From: Bacteroidales bacterium UBA1199
GTDB lineage: Bacteria > Bacteroidota > Bacteroidia > Bacteroidales > UBA932
Direction: 5' to 3'
NCBI GenBank assembly: GCA_002309795.1
Contig: DBXZ01000015.1
Span: 1 to 5,502 of the forward strand
Length of the DNA stretch: 5,502 bases
Shown: one piece after another, positions 1 through 5,502 of the stretch
Numbering within the stretch: position 1 is the stretch's first letter
Layout: each line of letters starts with the position of its first letter
Made by a program: the position numbers and the translations under genes
The notes under the pieces: model-generated
The model's input: only the letters and a program-made list of their open reading frames with translations
Told to the model about the DNA's origin: nothing
Database searches by the model: none

Positions 1-1023
1 GCCATCGGCAACGGCACGGCCGGCCGCGAGACGGAGGAGTTCATCAAGAAGATTGCGCTGCCCGAAGGCATCCGCGTCTTTTCGGTCAACGAAGACGGCG
101 CTTCCGTCTATTCGGCCTCCGACACGGCGCGCGAAGAGTTTCCGGACTACGACGTGACGGTCCGCGGTGCGGTTTCGATCGGCCGCAGGCTGATGGATCC
201 GCTCGCCGAGCTGGTCAAGATCGATCCCAAGTCCATCGGGGTGGGGCAGTACCAGCACGACGTGGACCAGAATCTGCTCAAGGAGACGCTCGACAATACC
301 GTGGAAGCCTGCGTGAACAGCGTGGGCGTCAACTTGAATACCGCCAGCCGCCACCTGCTCTCCTACGTGTCGGGAATCGGCCCGGCGCTGGCGCAGAACA
401 TCGTGGATTACCGCACGGAGAACGGTCCGTTCGCTTCGCGCGAAGCGCTCAAGAAGGTCAAACGCCTGGGCGCCAAGGCCTACGAGCAGTGTGCCGGTTT
501 CCTCCGGATTCCCGGAGCGGCCAATCCGCTCGACAACTCCGCCGTCCACCCGGAACGCTACGGCCTGGTGGAACGGATGGCCCGCGACGCCGGAGTTTCG
601 GTGCCCGAACTGATGGGCGATTCGCCGGCCCGCAGCCGGATCGACATTACCCGTTACGTCTCGGACGAAGTGGGCCGCCCCACGCTGGAAGATATCCTGC
701 TTTTCCTCGCCAAACCCGGCCGCGACCCGCGTGAAGGGGTGAAGGTGTTCGAATTCTCGCAGGAGATCCGCTCGATCGAAGACGTGCGGGTGGGCATGGT
801 GCTGCCCGGAATCGTCTCGAACATCACCGCCTTCGGGGCGTTCGTGGATCTGGGCATCCACGACAAGGGGCTGATCCACGTCTCGCAGGTGAGCGACCGC
901 TATGTCTCCTCGCCCGCCGAGGTGCTGAAACTCAACCAGCAACTCTATACAAAAGTGATCAATGTTGATGTGCAGCGTCGCCGGATAGGCCTGACGCTGA
1001 AAGGAATAGACAAGAAATCGTGA
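1..1023 (+). CDS. tex: Tex-family transcription accessory / RNA-binding protein, C-terminal 340 residues (5' end outside window)
   Basis: Frame 1 is open from the first base to the TGA at 1021-1023, so the gene enters from the left. A GTG at 154 is an internal codon, not the start. Tex is a cytoplasmic, nucleic-acid-binding protein linked to transcription; its family order is a helical N-terminus, a YqgF/RNase H-like domain, helix-hairpin-helix repeats and a C-terminal S1 domain. The fragment begins in the YqgF-like domain (IGNGT, then GASVYSAS near residues 40-47) and continues with the family signature DPLAELVKIDPKSIGVGQYQ near residues 66-85. Helix-hairpin-helix repeats follow at about 113-171, including SGIGPALAQNIVDYR. 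A typical S1 domain lies at about 264-334 (TAFGAFVDLG, KGLIHVSQ, RRRIGLTLKG). The protein ends only six residues after S1, so it lacks any basic tail. Its stop overlaps the start of the receptor gene by one base. Identification is firm; the missing N-terminal half cannot be judged. Confidence 0.96.
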   Translation, partial: AIGNGTAGRETEEFIKKIALPEGIRVFSVNEDGASVYSASDTAREEFPDYDVTVRGAVSIGRRLMDPLAELVKIDPKSIGVGQYQHDVDQNLLKETLDNTVEACVNSVGVNLNTASRHLLSYVSGIGPALAQNIVDYRTENGPFASREALKKVKRLGAKAYEQCAGFLRIPGAANPLDNSAVHPERYGLVERMARDAGVSVPELMGDSPARSRIDITRYVSDEVGRPTLEDILLFLAKPGRDPREGVKVFEFSQEIRSIEDVRVGMVLPGIVSNITAFGAFVDLGIHDKGLIHVSQVSDRYVSSPAEVLKLNQQLYTKVINVDVQRRRIGLTLKGIDKKS

Positions 1024-1025
1024 TG
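1020..1025 (+). promoter_or_regulatory. Stop/start overlap (TGATG) linking tex to the receptor gene
   Basis: The tex stop TGA (1021-1023) shares its final A with the receptor ATG (1023-1025). An alternative GTG at 1020-1022 would start the same frame one codon earlier. The nearest purine-rich stretch, AAGGAA at 1001-1006, lies 16 bases before the ATG, which is too far for normal Shine-Dalgarno pairing. Termination-reinitiation by ribosomes leaving tex is therefore the simplest way to start the receptor from a shared message. That mechanism is inferred; only the overlap is seen. Confidence 0.7.
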
Positions 1026-3557
1026 AAGGACTCTTTGAAGATTCTCTGGATGAGCCTGCTCCTGGCGCTCGTCGTGTTGCCGGCTTCGGCGCAGCGGCGC
1101 GTGACGGTCAGCGGCTATATGACCGACGCCACTTCGGGCGAACCGCTGCTGAGTGCGGCGGTGCTCGATGCCGCCACCCGCCAGGGCGCCGTGACCAACA
1201 ACTTCGGTTACTACACGCTGACCCTGCCCGCCGGCACGCATACGCTCGAATACACCTATATGGGATACGAAACCGTCACGCAGCAGATCTCTCTCGCGCG
1301 CGACACGGTGCTGGATATCCGCCTGACGCCCGTCCCGGTGGAACTGACCGGCGCCGTGGTGACCGCCACCCACTCCGAAATCGGCGTGCGCGGTACGCAG
1401 ATGAGCGCGATCGAAGTGCCTGTGAACCAGATTAAACGCATCCCCGCGATCGGCGGTGAGGTGGATATTCTCAAGGCGCTGCAGCTGCTGCCGGGCGTGC
1501 AGTCCGGTACCGAGGGCTCCGCAGGCCTCTATATCCGCGGCGGCGGACCCGACGAGAACCTGCTGCTGCTCGACGGCGTGCCGCTCTACAACGTCAACCA
1601 CATGATGGGCTTCTTCTCCGTCTTCGACGCGGATGCCATCAAGAACGTCACGCTCTACAAGGGCAGCTTCCCCGCGCGTTTCGGCAGCCGCCTCTCCGGC
1701 GTGGTGGACGTGCGCCTCAAGGACGGTAACGACCAGGAGTTCCACTGGGGCTTTTCGGTGGGCCTGCTGGCGGCCAAGATCAACATGGAGGGGCCGATCG
1801 TCAAGGGCAGGACCACCTTCAACTTCTCGCTGCGGCGCACCTATTACGATGTGTTCACGGCACCGATGCTGGCGCTCGTTTCCGCCCAGCAGACCGGCAT
1901 GGGAACCACCGCAGGCTACTATTTCTATGACCTGAGCGGCAAGATTACGCACAAGTTCTCCAACCACGATAAACTCTACGTCAGCCTCTACGGTGGCGAC
2001 GACGATGTCTACGCCTACATCAAGGAGAGTTCCAAGGATACCTACTCGCGACAGGAAGACGACGGCACCACGACGCACGTCACATCGGACGGCAGGACCA
2101 AGATGGACCTGGGCTGGAAGTGGGGCAACGTGGTGACGGCGGCCCGCTGGAACCATATCTTCTCGCCCCAGCTCTTCATGAACACCACGCTGAACTACAC
2201 GCGCTACCGCCACCGCCTCTCGATCGGGATGGACGAACGGAGCTCGACGATGTACGGCTCCAAGGCGGGCGGATCCGATATCGGTTACGAGGCCGATACC
2301 CTTCAGGCCGACCTGGGCTACAATTCCCTGATCAACGACATCTCCGTGGGGGCGGACTTCGAATACAAACCGGTCCCCGAGCACGACATCCGCTTCGGCG
2401 CCGATTATATCTTCCACACCTTCAAGCCTTCTGTGACCACCATCAGCATGAAGGCGGGCTACACCGACGGCACGCAGGACTTCTCGCAGAAGCAGGATAC
2501 CACCTTCGGCGACACCAACCTCTACACCCGCGAGGCGGCCCTCTATGCGGAGGACAACTGGTCGGTGACCGACTGGTTCAAGTTCAACGCCGGGGTGCGC
2601 GGATCGTGGTACCATACCGCTTCCAAGGATTATTTCTCGGTGGAACCGCGCCTGAGTTTCCGCCTGCTCTTCAACAACGACCTGTCGTTCAAGGCCTCCT
2701 ATTCGGAGATGAGCCAGTACCTGCACCTGCTCTCCAACAGCAACCTGGCGCTGCCCACCGACCTCTGGGTGCCGGTGACTGACCGGATTGCCCCGATGCG
2801 TTCGCGGCAGGGGGCGGCCGGACTCTTCTACTCCCGCGGGCAGTTTGACTTCTCGATCGAGGGGTACTACAAGACCATGGACAACGTGGTGGAATACCGC
2901 GACGGAGCCTCTTTCCTGGGCTCCACGGCCGGCTGGGAAGACAAGGTGGCGATGGGCCGCGGCTGGTCGTACGGCGTGGAGTTCCTGGTGCAGAAGAAGT
3001 CGGGCAACACCACCGGCTGGCTGGGTTACACCTGGGCCCGCACCATGCGGCAGTTCGACCGCGAGGGGAATATCCTAAACTTCGGCGAACCCTTCCCGGC
3101 CAAGTATGACCGCCGGCACGACCTGAGCCTCGTGGTCAACCACAAGTTCAACCGGAAGATCGACCTTTCGGGCACCTTCGTATTCGGCAGCGGCGTCTGC
3201 GGTTCGCTGGCCATGCAGAATGTGCTCGCGCCCACGTACGACGACGAAAACGGTTTCGTCTATCCCGGCAGCACGCCCTATTTCGAGAAGCGCAACAACT
3301 ACCGGATGCCGCCCTACCACCGCCTGGATTTGGGCGTCAATTTCCACAAACCGCTCCGCAACGGCGGCGAGCGCATCTTCAACATCAGCATCTACAACGT
3401 CTACAGCCACCAGAACCCGTTCCTGGTCTACGACGGCTCGGTAACCGAATACCGGGAAGATCCCGACGGCACCTATCACGTCACCTCGCGCAAGGTGCTG
3501 AAACAACTCTCGATCTTCCCTATCATGCCCTCAATTTCCTGGAGTTACAAATTTTAA
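1023..3557 (+). CDS. TonB-dependent outer-membrane receptor with N-terminal carboxypeptidase-regulatory-like domain (partner of DUF4249 protein)
   Basis: This 844-residue protein is predicted to be an outer-membrane barrel that imports an unknown ligand using TonB/ExbBD energy. Residues 1-23 form a signal peptide, with cleavage after ALA-SER-ALA at 21-23. A CarboxypepD_reg-like domain spans about 27-103 (VSGYMTDATSGEPLLSAAV, then NNFGYYTLTLPAG). A TonB-box-like stretch ELTGAVVTAT lies at 107-116. The plug covers about 130-235, with ILKALQLLPGVQSG, YIRGGGPDENLLLLDGVPLY and SGVVDVRLKDG. The remainder is barrel, alternating aromatic-rich strands with polar loops; one strongly acidic loop region begins with GGDDD near residues 324-328. 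The family hallmark PFPAKYDRRHDLSL appears late, and the protein ends in Tyr-Lys-Phe, a typical BAM-recognised terminal phenylalanine. No STN signalling domain is present, so anti-sigma signalling is unlikely. The plug resembles SusC-type receptors, but the partner is DUF4249, not SusD. ATG 1023 is preferred over GTG 1020. Family assignment is firm; the substrate is unknown. Confidence 0.95.
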   Translation: MKDSLKILWMSLLLALVVLPASAQRRVTVSGYMTDATSGEPLLSAAVLDAATRQGAVTNNFGYYTLTLPAGTHTLEYTYMGYETVTQQISLARDTVLDIRLTPVPVELTGAVVTATHSEIGVRGTQMSAIEVPVNQIKRIPAIGGEVDILKALQLLPGVQSGTEGSAGLYIRGGGPDENLLLLDGVPLYNVNHMMGFFSVFDADAIKNVTLYKGSFPARFGSRLSGVVDVRLKDGNDQEFHWGFSVGLLAAKINMEGPIVKGRTTFNFSLRRTYYDVFTAPMLALVSAQQTGMGTTAGYYFYDLSGKITHKFSNHDKLYVSLYGGDDDVYAYIKESSKDTYSRQEDDGTTTHVTSDGRTKMDLGWKWGNVVTAARWNHIFSPQLFMNTTLNYTRYRHRLSIGMDERSSTMYGSKAGGSDIGYEADTLQADLGYNSLINDISVGADFEYKPVPEHDIRFGADYIFHTFKPSVTTISMKAGYTDGTQDFSQKQDTTFGDTNLYTREAALYAEDNWSVTDWFKFNAGVRGSWYHTASKDYFSVEPRLSFRLLFNNDLSFKASYSEMSQYLHLLSNSNLALPTDLWVPVTDRIAPMRSRQGAAGLFYSRGQFDFSIEGYYKTMDNVVEYRDGASFLGSTAGWEDKVAMGRGWSYGVEFLVQKKSGNTTGWLGYTWARTMRQFDREGNILNFGEPFPAKYDRRHDLSLVVNHKFNRKIDLSGTFVFGSGVCGSLAMQNVLAPTYDDENGFVYPGSTPYFEKRNNYRMPPYHRLDLGVNFHKPLRNGGERIFNISIYNVYSHQNPFLVYDGSVTEYREDPDGTYHVTSRKVLKQLSIFPIMPSISWSYKF

Positions 3558-3562
3558 GGAGG
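3556..3562 (+). promoter_or_regulatory. Strong Shine-Dalgarno site for the DUF4249 gene
   Basis: AAGGAGG lies seven bases before the ATG at 3570 and overlaps the receptor's TAA stop (3555-3557). It is fully complementary to the CCUCCUU near the 3' end of 16S rRNA. None of the other start codons in this window has a comparable site. That is notable because Bacteroidota mostly initiate without Shine-Dalgarno pairing. It fixes the start of the lipoprotein gene and suggests efficient or coupled translation. Confidence 0.8.
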
Positions 3563-3569
3563 AACAGCC

Positions 3570-4583
3570 ATGAAACAAAGAATCTCTCTCTTTCTGATGC
3601 TTTCCGCACTCGTGAGCCTGGCCTCCTGCACCAAGGAGATCAAGTTCAACGGCGAACAGACCGAACCGCAACTGGTACTCTATTCGGCGGCCCAGGCGGG
3701 CAAACCGCTGGAGGTGCAGATTTCCCAGTCGGTCTTTTTCCTGGATGCCGGTATGCTGGATGATTACGCCAAGTCGCTCCGCCCCGAAGAGGGCAGCGTC
3801 AAGCTGTATGTCAACGACAGTGCGCTCCCGTACGTCCTGACGCGCCGCATTCCCCAGCCGGTCGATCTGGACGGCGATGGGAATCCGGACACCATGGACC
3901 TTCCCGAAGCGCCGCTCTATTACGATGCCGCGTATGTTCCCGTCGCGGGTGACCGGCTCCGTCTGGTCGCCTCTTTCCCGGGGTTCGACGAGGCCAGCGC
4001 CGAGGTACAGTTGCCGCTCTGCAGTTCGCTGACGGTCAATTCCGCCAGCGCGCGGCCCATCGGCGACGAAACGCTGAATTACCGGTATTACGACCTGACG
4101 CTGACCGTGAAGCGGGGCGCCGACCCGCAGTGCTATTACGGCATCCGGCCCTATATTGCGGTGAGTTATATCTATCAGGGCGAGCCGATACAGCACACCT
4201 TCTCCTGGGACATCGAGTCGGACGATTTCCTCTTCCAGGGGAACGGCGGCACCACGGACCAGATCTCGCAGCTCTTCAGCGACGACAACGTGTCGATGCT
4301 CTTCGCCGACACGAAGATCCCTTCCGACACCTACACCTTCCGCTGCTCGTTCCAGGCCTATAACCTTGACATTCTGCGCACGGAAGGCGGCACGGCCGAA
4401 TGCTACCTGGTCTTTACCACCATGACGCGCGACCTCTATTTCTACCGCACTTCGATGGCTGCGCTCAACGGCAGTTCGTCGTTCAGTCTCTTCTCGGAGG
4501 CGACGGGAATCTACTCCAACGTCAAGGGCGGATACGGCTGTTTCTGCGCATCCTCTTCGCTGAAAATTGCTCTTGATTTGTGA
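3570..4583 (+). CDS. DUF4249-family lipoprotein, putative partner of the TonB-dependent receptor
   Basis: This 337-residue protein has a lipoprotein signal (MKQRISLFLM onward) with lipobox Leu-Ala-Ser-Cys; Cys20 would be lipidated. The next residues, Thr-Lys-Glu, partly match the Bacteroidota lipoprotein export rule (Lys at +3, acidic at +4), which favours surface exposure. DUF4249 is recognised from the opening KEIKFNGEQTEPQLVLYSA, the segment VQISQSVFFLDAG, the DRLRLVASFPGFDEASAEV strand pair, and the C-terminal IYSNVKGGYG. Two features look unusual: a calcium-type Asp loop at 99-110, and six cysteines in the mature part (151, 188, 259, 278, 324, 326). The gene starts 12 bases after the receptor and has its own strong ribosome site, so the two are almost certainly one operon. 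By analogy with SusD it may capture ligand above the barrel; this is inference, since the family has no function I can state with confidence. The extreme C-terminus is AT-rich and overlaps the probable promoter of the next gene. Confidence 0.9.
   Translation: MKQRISLFLMLSALVSLASCTKEIKFNGEQTEPQLVLYSAAQAGKPLEVQISQSVFFLDAGMLDDYAKSLRPEEGSVKLYVNDSALPYVLTRRIPQPVDLDGDGNPDTMDLPEAPLYYDAAYVPVAGDRLRLVASFPGFDEASAEVQLPLCSSLTVNSASARPIGDETLNYRYYDLTLTVKRGADPQCYYGIRPYIAVSYIYQGEPIQHTFSWDIESDDFLFQGNGGTTDQISQLFSDDNVSMLFADTKIPSDTYTFRCSFQAYNLDILRTEGGTAECYLVFTTMTRDLYFYRTSMAALNGSSSFSLFSEATGIYSNVKGGYGCFCASSSLKIALDL
3864..3899 (+). other. EF-hand / thrombospondin-3-like calcium loop coded within the DUF4249 gene
   Basis: Residues 99-110 read DLDGDGNPDTMD, placing Asp at loop positions 1, 3, 5, 9 and 12 and Gly at position 6. 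This is the full ligand pattern of an EF-hand-type or thrombospondin type-3 calcium loop. Proline at position 8 suits the thrombospondin-3 form better than a helix-flanked EF-hand. The loop sits between a strand (VKLYVNDSALPYVLTRRI) and a Tyr-Tyr-Asp segment. No second loop is visible. The motif is seen directly; calcium binding is inferred. Confidence 0.6.
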
Positions 4584-4599
4584 TTTTTTGTTATCTTCG
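4566..4599 (+). promoter_or_regulatory. Probable Bacteroidota-type promoter for the glycosyltransferase gene
   Basis: TATCTTCG at 4592-4599 matches the -7 consensus TAnnTTTG at all but one fixed base. A weak -33 candidate, ATTG at 4566-4569, lies 22 bases upstream, slightly longer than the usual spacing of about 20. A second TTTG at 4577-4580 is too close at 11 bases. The surrounding 4564-4600 stretch is strikingly AT-rich for this GC-rich window. Transcription would begin near 4604-4606, giving a leader of only about 12-14 bases before the ATG at 4618. The -33 box overlaps the end of the DUF4249 gene. The call rests mainly on the -7 box. Confidence 0.5.
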
Positions 4600-4617
4600 C
4601 AGGAACAAGCTTTAGAA

Positions 4618-5355
4618 ATGGACCGCAAAGCCGTCATCATTCCTACTTACAACGAGAAAGAGAACATCGAAGCCATCATCCGCGCGGTGCTGGCCCTTGA
4701 AGACGGTTTTCACATTCTCGTGGTGGACGACGGCTCGCCCGACGGCACCGCAGAGATCGTCAAGCGGCTGCAGGCCACCGATTATCCCGATTCCCTCTTC
4801 ATTCTGGAGCGCTCCGGCAAGCAGGGGCTGGGCACGGCCTATATGACCGGTTTCCGCTGGGCGCTGGAGCACGGCTACGACTACATCATTGAGATGGATG
4901 CCGACTTTTCGCACAATCCGGACGACCTTCCGCGCCTCTACCACGCCTGCTGCGACGACGGCGCCGACCTGGCGATCGGATCGCGCTACTGCAACGGCAT
5001 CAGCGTGATCAACTGGCCCATCGGCCGCGTGATCATGTCGTACTACGCCTCCAAATATGTGCGCACCATGCTGCGCATGAAGGTCTACGACTCCACGGCC
5101 GGCTTCAAGTGCTATCGTCGCAAAGTTTTGGAAACCATCGATTTCGACCGCATCAAGATGCGCGGCTACGGCTTCCAGATCGAGATGAAATACAACGCCT
5201 ACAAGCTCGGGTTCAAGATTGCCGAGGTTCCCATCATCTTCGTGGACCGCAAGCAGGGAACCTCCAAGATGAGCAGCGGTATCTTCGGCGAAGCCTTCTG
5301 GGGCGTGATCGCACTGCGGTTCCGCCGGATCAGACCGAAAACTACAACCCAATAA
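4618..5355 (+). CDS. GT2-family polyprenyl-phosphate mannosyltransferase (dolichol-phosphate mannose synthase, DPM1-like)
   Basis: This 245-residue enzyme is predicted to transfer a sugar, probably mannose from GDP-mannose, to undecaprenyl or polyprenyl phosphate at the inner face of the cytoplasmic membrane. The GT-A nucleotide-binding start is VIIPTYNEKENI at 7-18, followed by VVDDGSPDGT at 35-44. GKQGLGTAYMTGF lies at 67-79, and the metal-binding Asp-Ala-Asp at 94-96 sits within MDADFSHNPDDL. Later DPM1 hallmarks are GSRYCNG (121-127), DSTAGFKCYRR (158-168), GYGFQIEM (183-190) and EVPIIFVDRKQGTSKM (203-218). No transmembrane segment follows, so it is the short, peripheral type like human DPM1, not the longer membrane-anchored archaeal type. 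ATG 4618 is chosen because homology begins at once; an upstream TTG at 4567 would add 17 non-homologous residues and overlap the previous gene. No Shine-Dalgarno site is seen. The product may feed envelope or protein O-glycosylation. The donor sugar is inferred from family; glucosyl-transferring relatives exist. Confidence 0.9.
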   Translation: MDRKAVIIPTYNEKENIEAIIRAVLALEDGFHILVVDDGSPDGTAEIVKRLQATDYPDSLFILERSGKQGLGTAYMTGFRWALEHGYDYIIEMDADFSHNPDDLPRLYHACCDDGADLAIGSRYCNGISVINWPIGRVIMSYYASKYVRTMLRMKVYDSTAGFKCYRRKVLETIDFDRIKMRGYGFQIEMKYNAYKLGFKIAEVPIIFVDRKQGTSKMSSGIFGEAFWGVIALRFRRIRPKTTTQ

Positions 5356-5367
5356 ACCTATACGCCT

Positions 5368-5502
5368 ATGAAAAAAATTCTGACTCTGGTTCTTTGCGCA
5401 ACGTTCGTACTGAGCGGATGCGGCAACATGTCTAATCTCGGCAAGGGTACCGCAATCGGCGGCGGCTCCGGTGCAGCTGCCGGCGCACTGCTCGGTCTGC
5501 TG
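5368..5502 (+). CDS. Glycine-zipper lipoprotein, probably N-terminus of an OmpA-family protein (3' end outside window)
   Basis: Only the first 45 codons are present. MKKILTLVLCATFVLSGC is a lipoprotein signal with lipobox Leu-Ser-Gly-Cys; Cys18 would be lipidated. The next residues, Gly-Asn-Met-Ser-Asn, lack the Lys/acidic export signal, so the protein probably faces the periplasm. From about residue 28, a glycine-zipper-type repeat begins (GTAIGGGSGAAAGALLGLL). In Bacteroidota this arrangement commonly precedes a C-terminal OmpA peptidoglycan-binding domain, but that part lies beyond the right edge, so a small stand-alone glycine-zipper lipoprotein remains possible. The gene begins 12 bases after the glycosyltransferase stop, with no Shine-Dalgarno site and no convincing promoter in the gap. 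Cotranscription with the glycosyltransferase is likely, unless an unrecognised promoter lies inside that gene. Confidence 0.82.
   Translation, partial: MKKILTLVLCATFVLSGCGNMSNLGKGTAIGGGSGAAAGALLGLL

Noticed and set aside
154..1023. GTG at 154 as the start of a short, separate S1/helix-hairpin-helix protein.
   Set aside because: The 51 upstream codons in the same frame carry Tex family sequence (for example GASVYSAS), so the gene simply continues off the left edge.
945..2726. A 593-codon open frame on the minus strand opposite the receptor.
   Set aside because: It is codon-aligned with the receptor gene, so its openness only means the sense codons TTA, CTA and TCA are absent there, as expected from strong G/C third-position preference. 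Its translation is a low-complexity mix of Val, Gly, Arg, His, Ala and Glu with no recognisable domain, signal or start region.
2120..2782. A 220-codon plus-strand frame inside the receptor gene in another phase.
   Set aside because: It is rich in Arg, Gly, Pro, His and Leu, typical of an out-of-frame reading of GC-rich codons. The receptor frame is unbroken and homologous throughout.
4581..4600. T-rich run after the DUF4249 stop as a possible intrinsic terminator.
   Set aside because: There is no GC-rich stem immediately before the six Ts; the preceding bases are AT-rich. The run is better explained as promoter spacer.
4567..4617. N-terminal extension of the glycosyltransferase from TTG 4567.
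   Set aside because: The extra 17 residues do not match the family, would overlap the DUF4249 gene and would start upstream of the probable promoter's start site. ATG 4618 begins directly at the conserved GT2 fold.
3531..4640. A 369-codon minus-strand frame opposite the DUF4249 gene.
   Set aside because: It is the same codon-aligned shadow effect; it ends at an in-frame TCA serine codon of the receptor (3531-3533). The sense strand has clear family homology and the antisense product does not.
4612..5352. A 246-codon minus-strand frame opposite the glycosyltransferase.
   Set aside because: It is the aligned antisense of a gene with all GT2/DPM1 motifs, with no independent ribosome site or recognisable protein.

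Overview
The window looks like chromosomal DNA from a high-GC member of the Bacteroidota, most likely an Alistipes/Rikenellaceae-type gut anaerobe. The genus is an inference. The evidence is a CarboxypepD_reg-like/plug/barrel TonB-dependent receptor paired with a DUF4249 lipoprotein, a TAnnTTTG-type promoter box, the near absence of Shine-Dalgarno sites, and a glycine-zipper lipoprotein typical of Bacteroidota OmpA-family proteins. All genes lie on the plus strand and are tightly packed. No RNA gene, mobile element, CRISPR array or long non-coding stretch is visible; the longest gap between genes is 34 bases.

Layout: (1) 1-1023, the 3' part of tex, an RNA-binding transcription accessory protein, entering from the left edge. 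(2) 1023-3557, an outer-membrane TonB-dependent receptor whose ATG overlaps the tex stop codon by one base (TGATG). (3) 3570-4583, its DUF4249 lipoprotein partner, 12 bases downstream and preceded by a near-perfect Shine-Dalgarno sequence. (4) 4618-5355, a GT2 glycosyltransferase of the polyprenyl-phosphate mannosyltransferase (DPM1-like) type, probably with its own promoter overlapping the end of the DUF4249 gene. (5) 5368 to the right edge, the first 45 codons of a glycine-zipper lipoprotein, probably the N-terminus of an OmpA-family protein.

The functional centre is the receptor/DUF4249 pair. By analogy with SusC/SusD-type pairs, the barrel would move a ligand across the outer membrane using TonB energy, and the lipoprotein would help capture or gate that ligand. 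The substrate cannot be read from this window: no hydrolase, anti-sigma factor or inner-membrane transporter lies beside the pair. Three details make this copy worth a second look: an EF-hand/thrombospondin-3-like calcium loop in the DUF4249 protein, six cysteines in its mature part including a C-x-C near the C-terminus, and translational linkage of the receptor to the housekeeping tex gene. The glycosyltransferase and the OmpA-like lipoprotein look like ordinary envelope genes that happen to follow.
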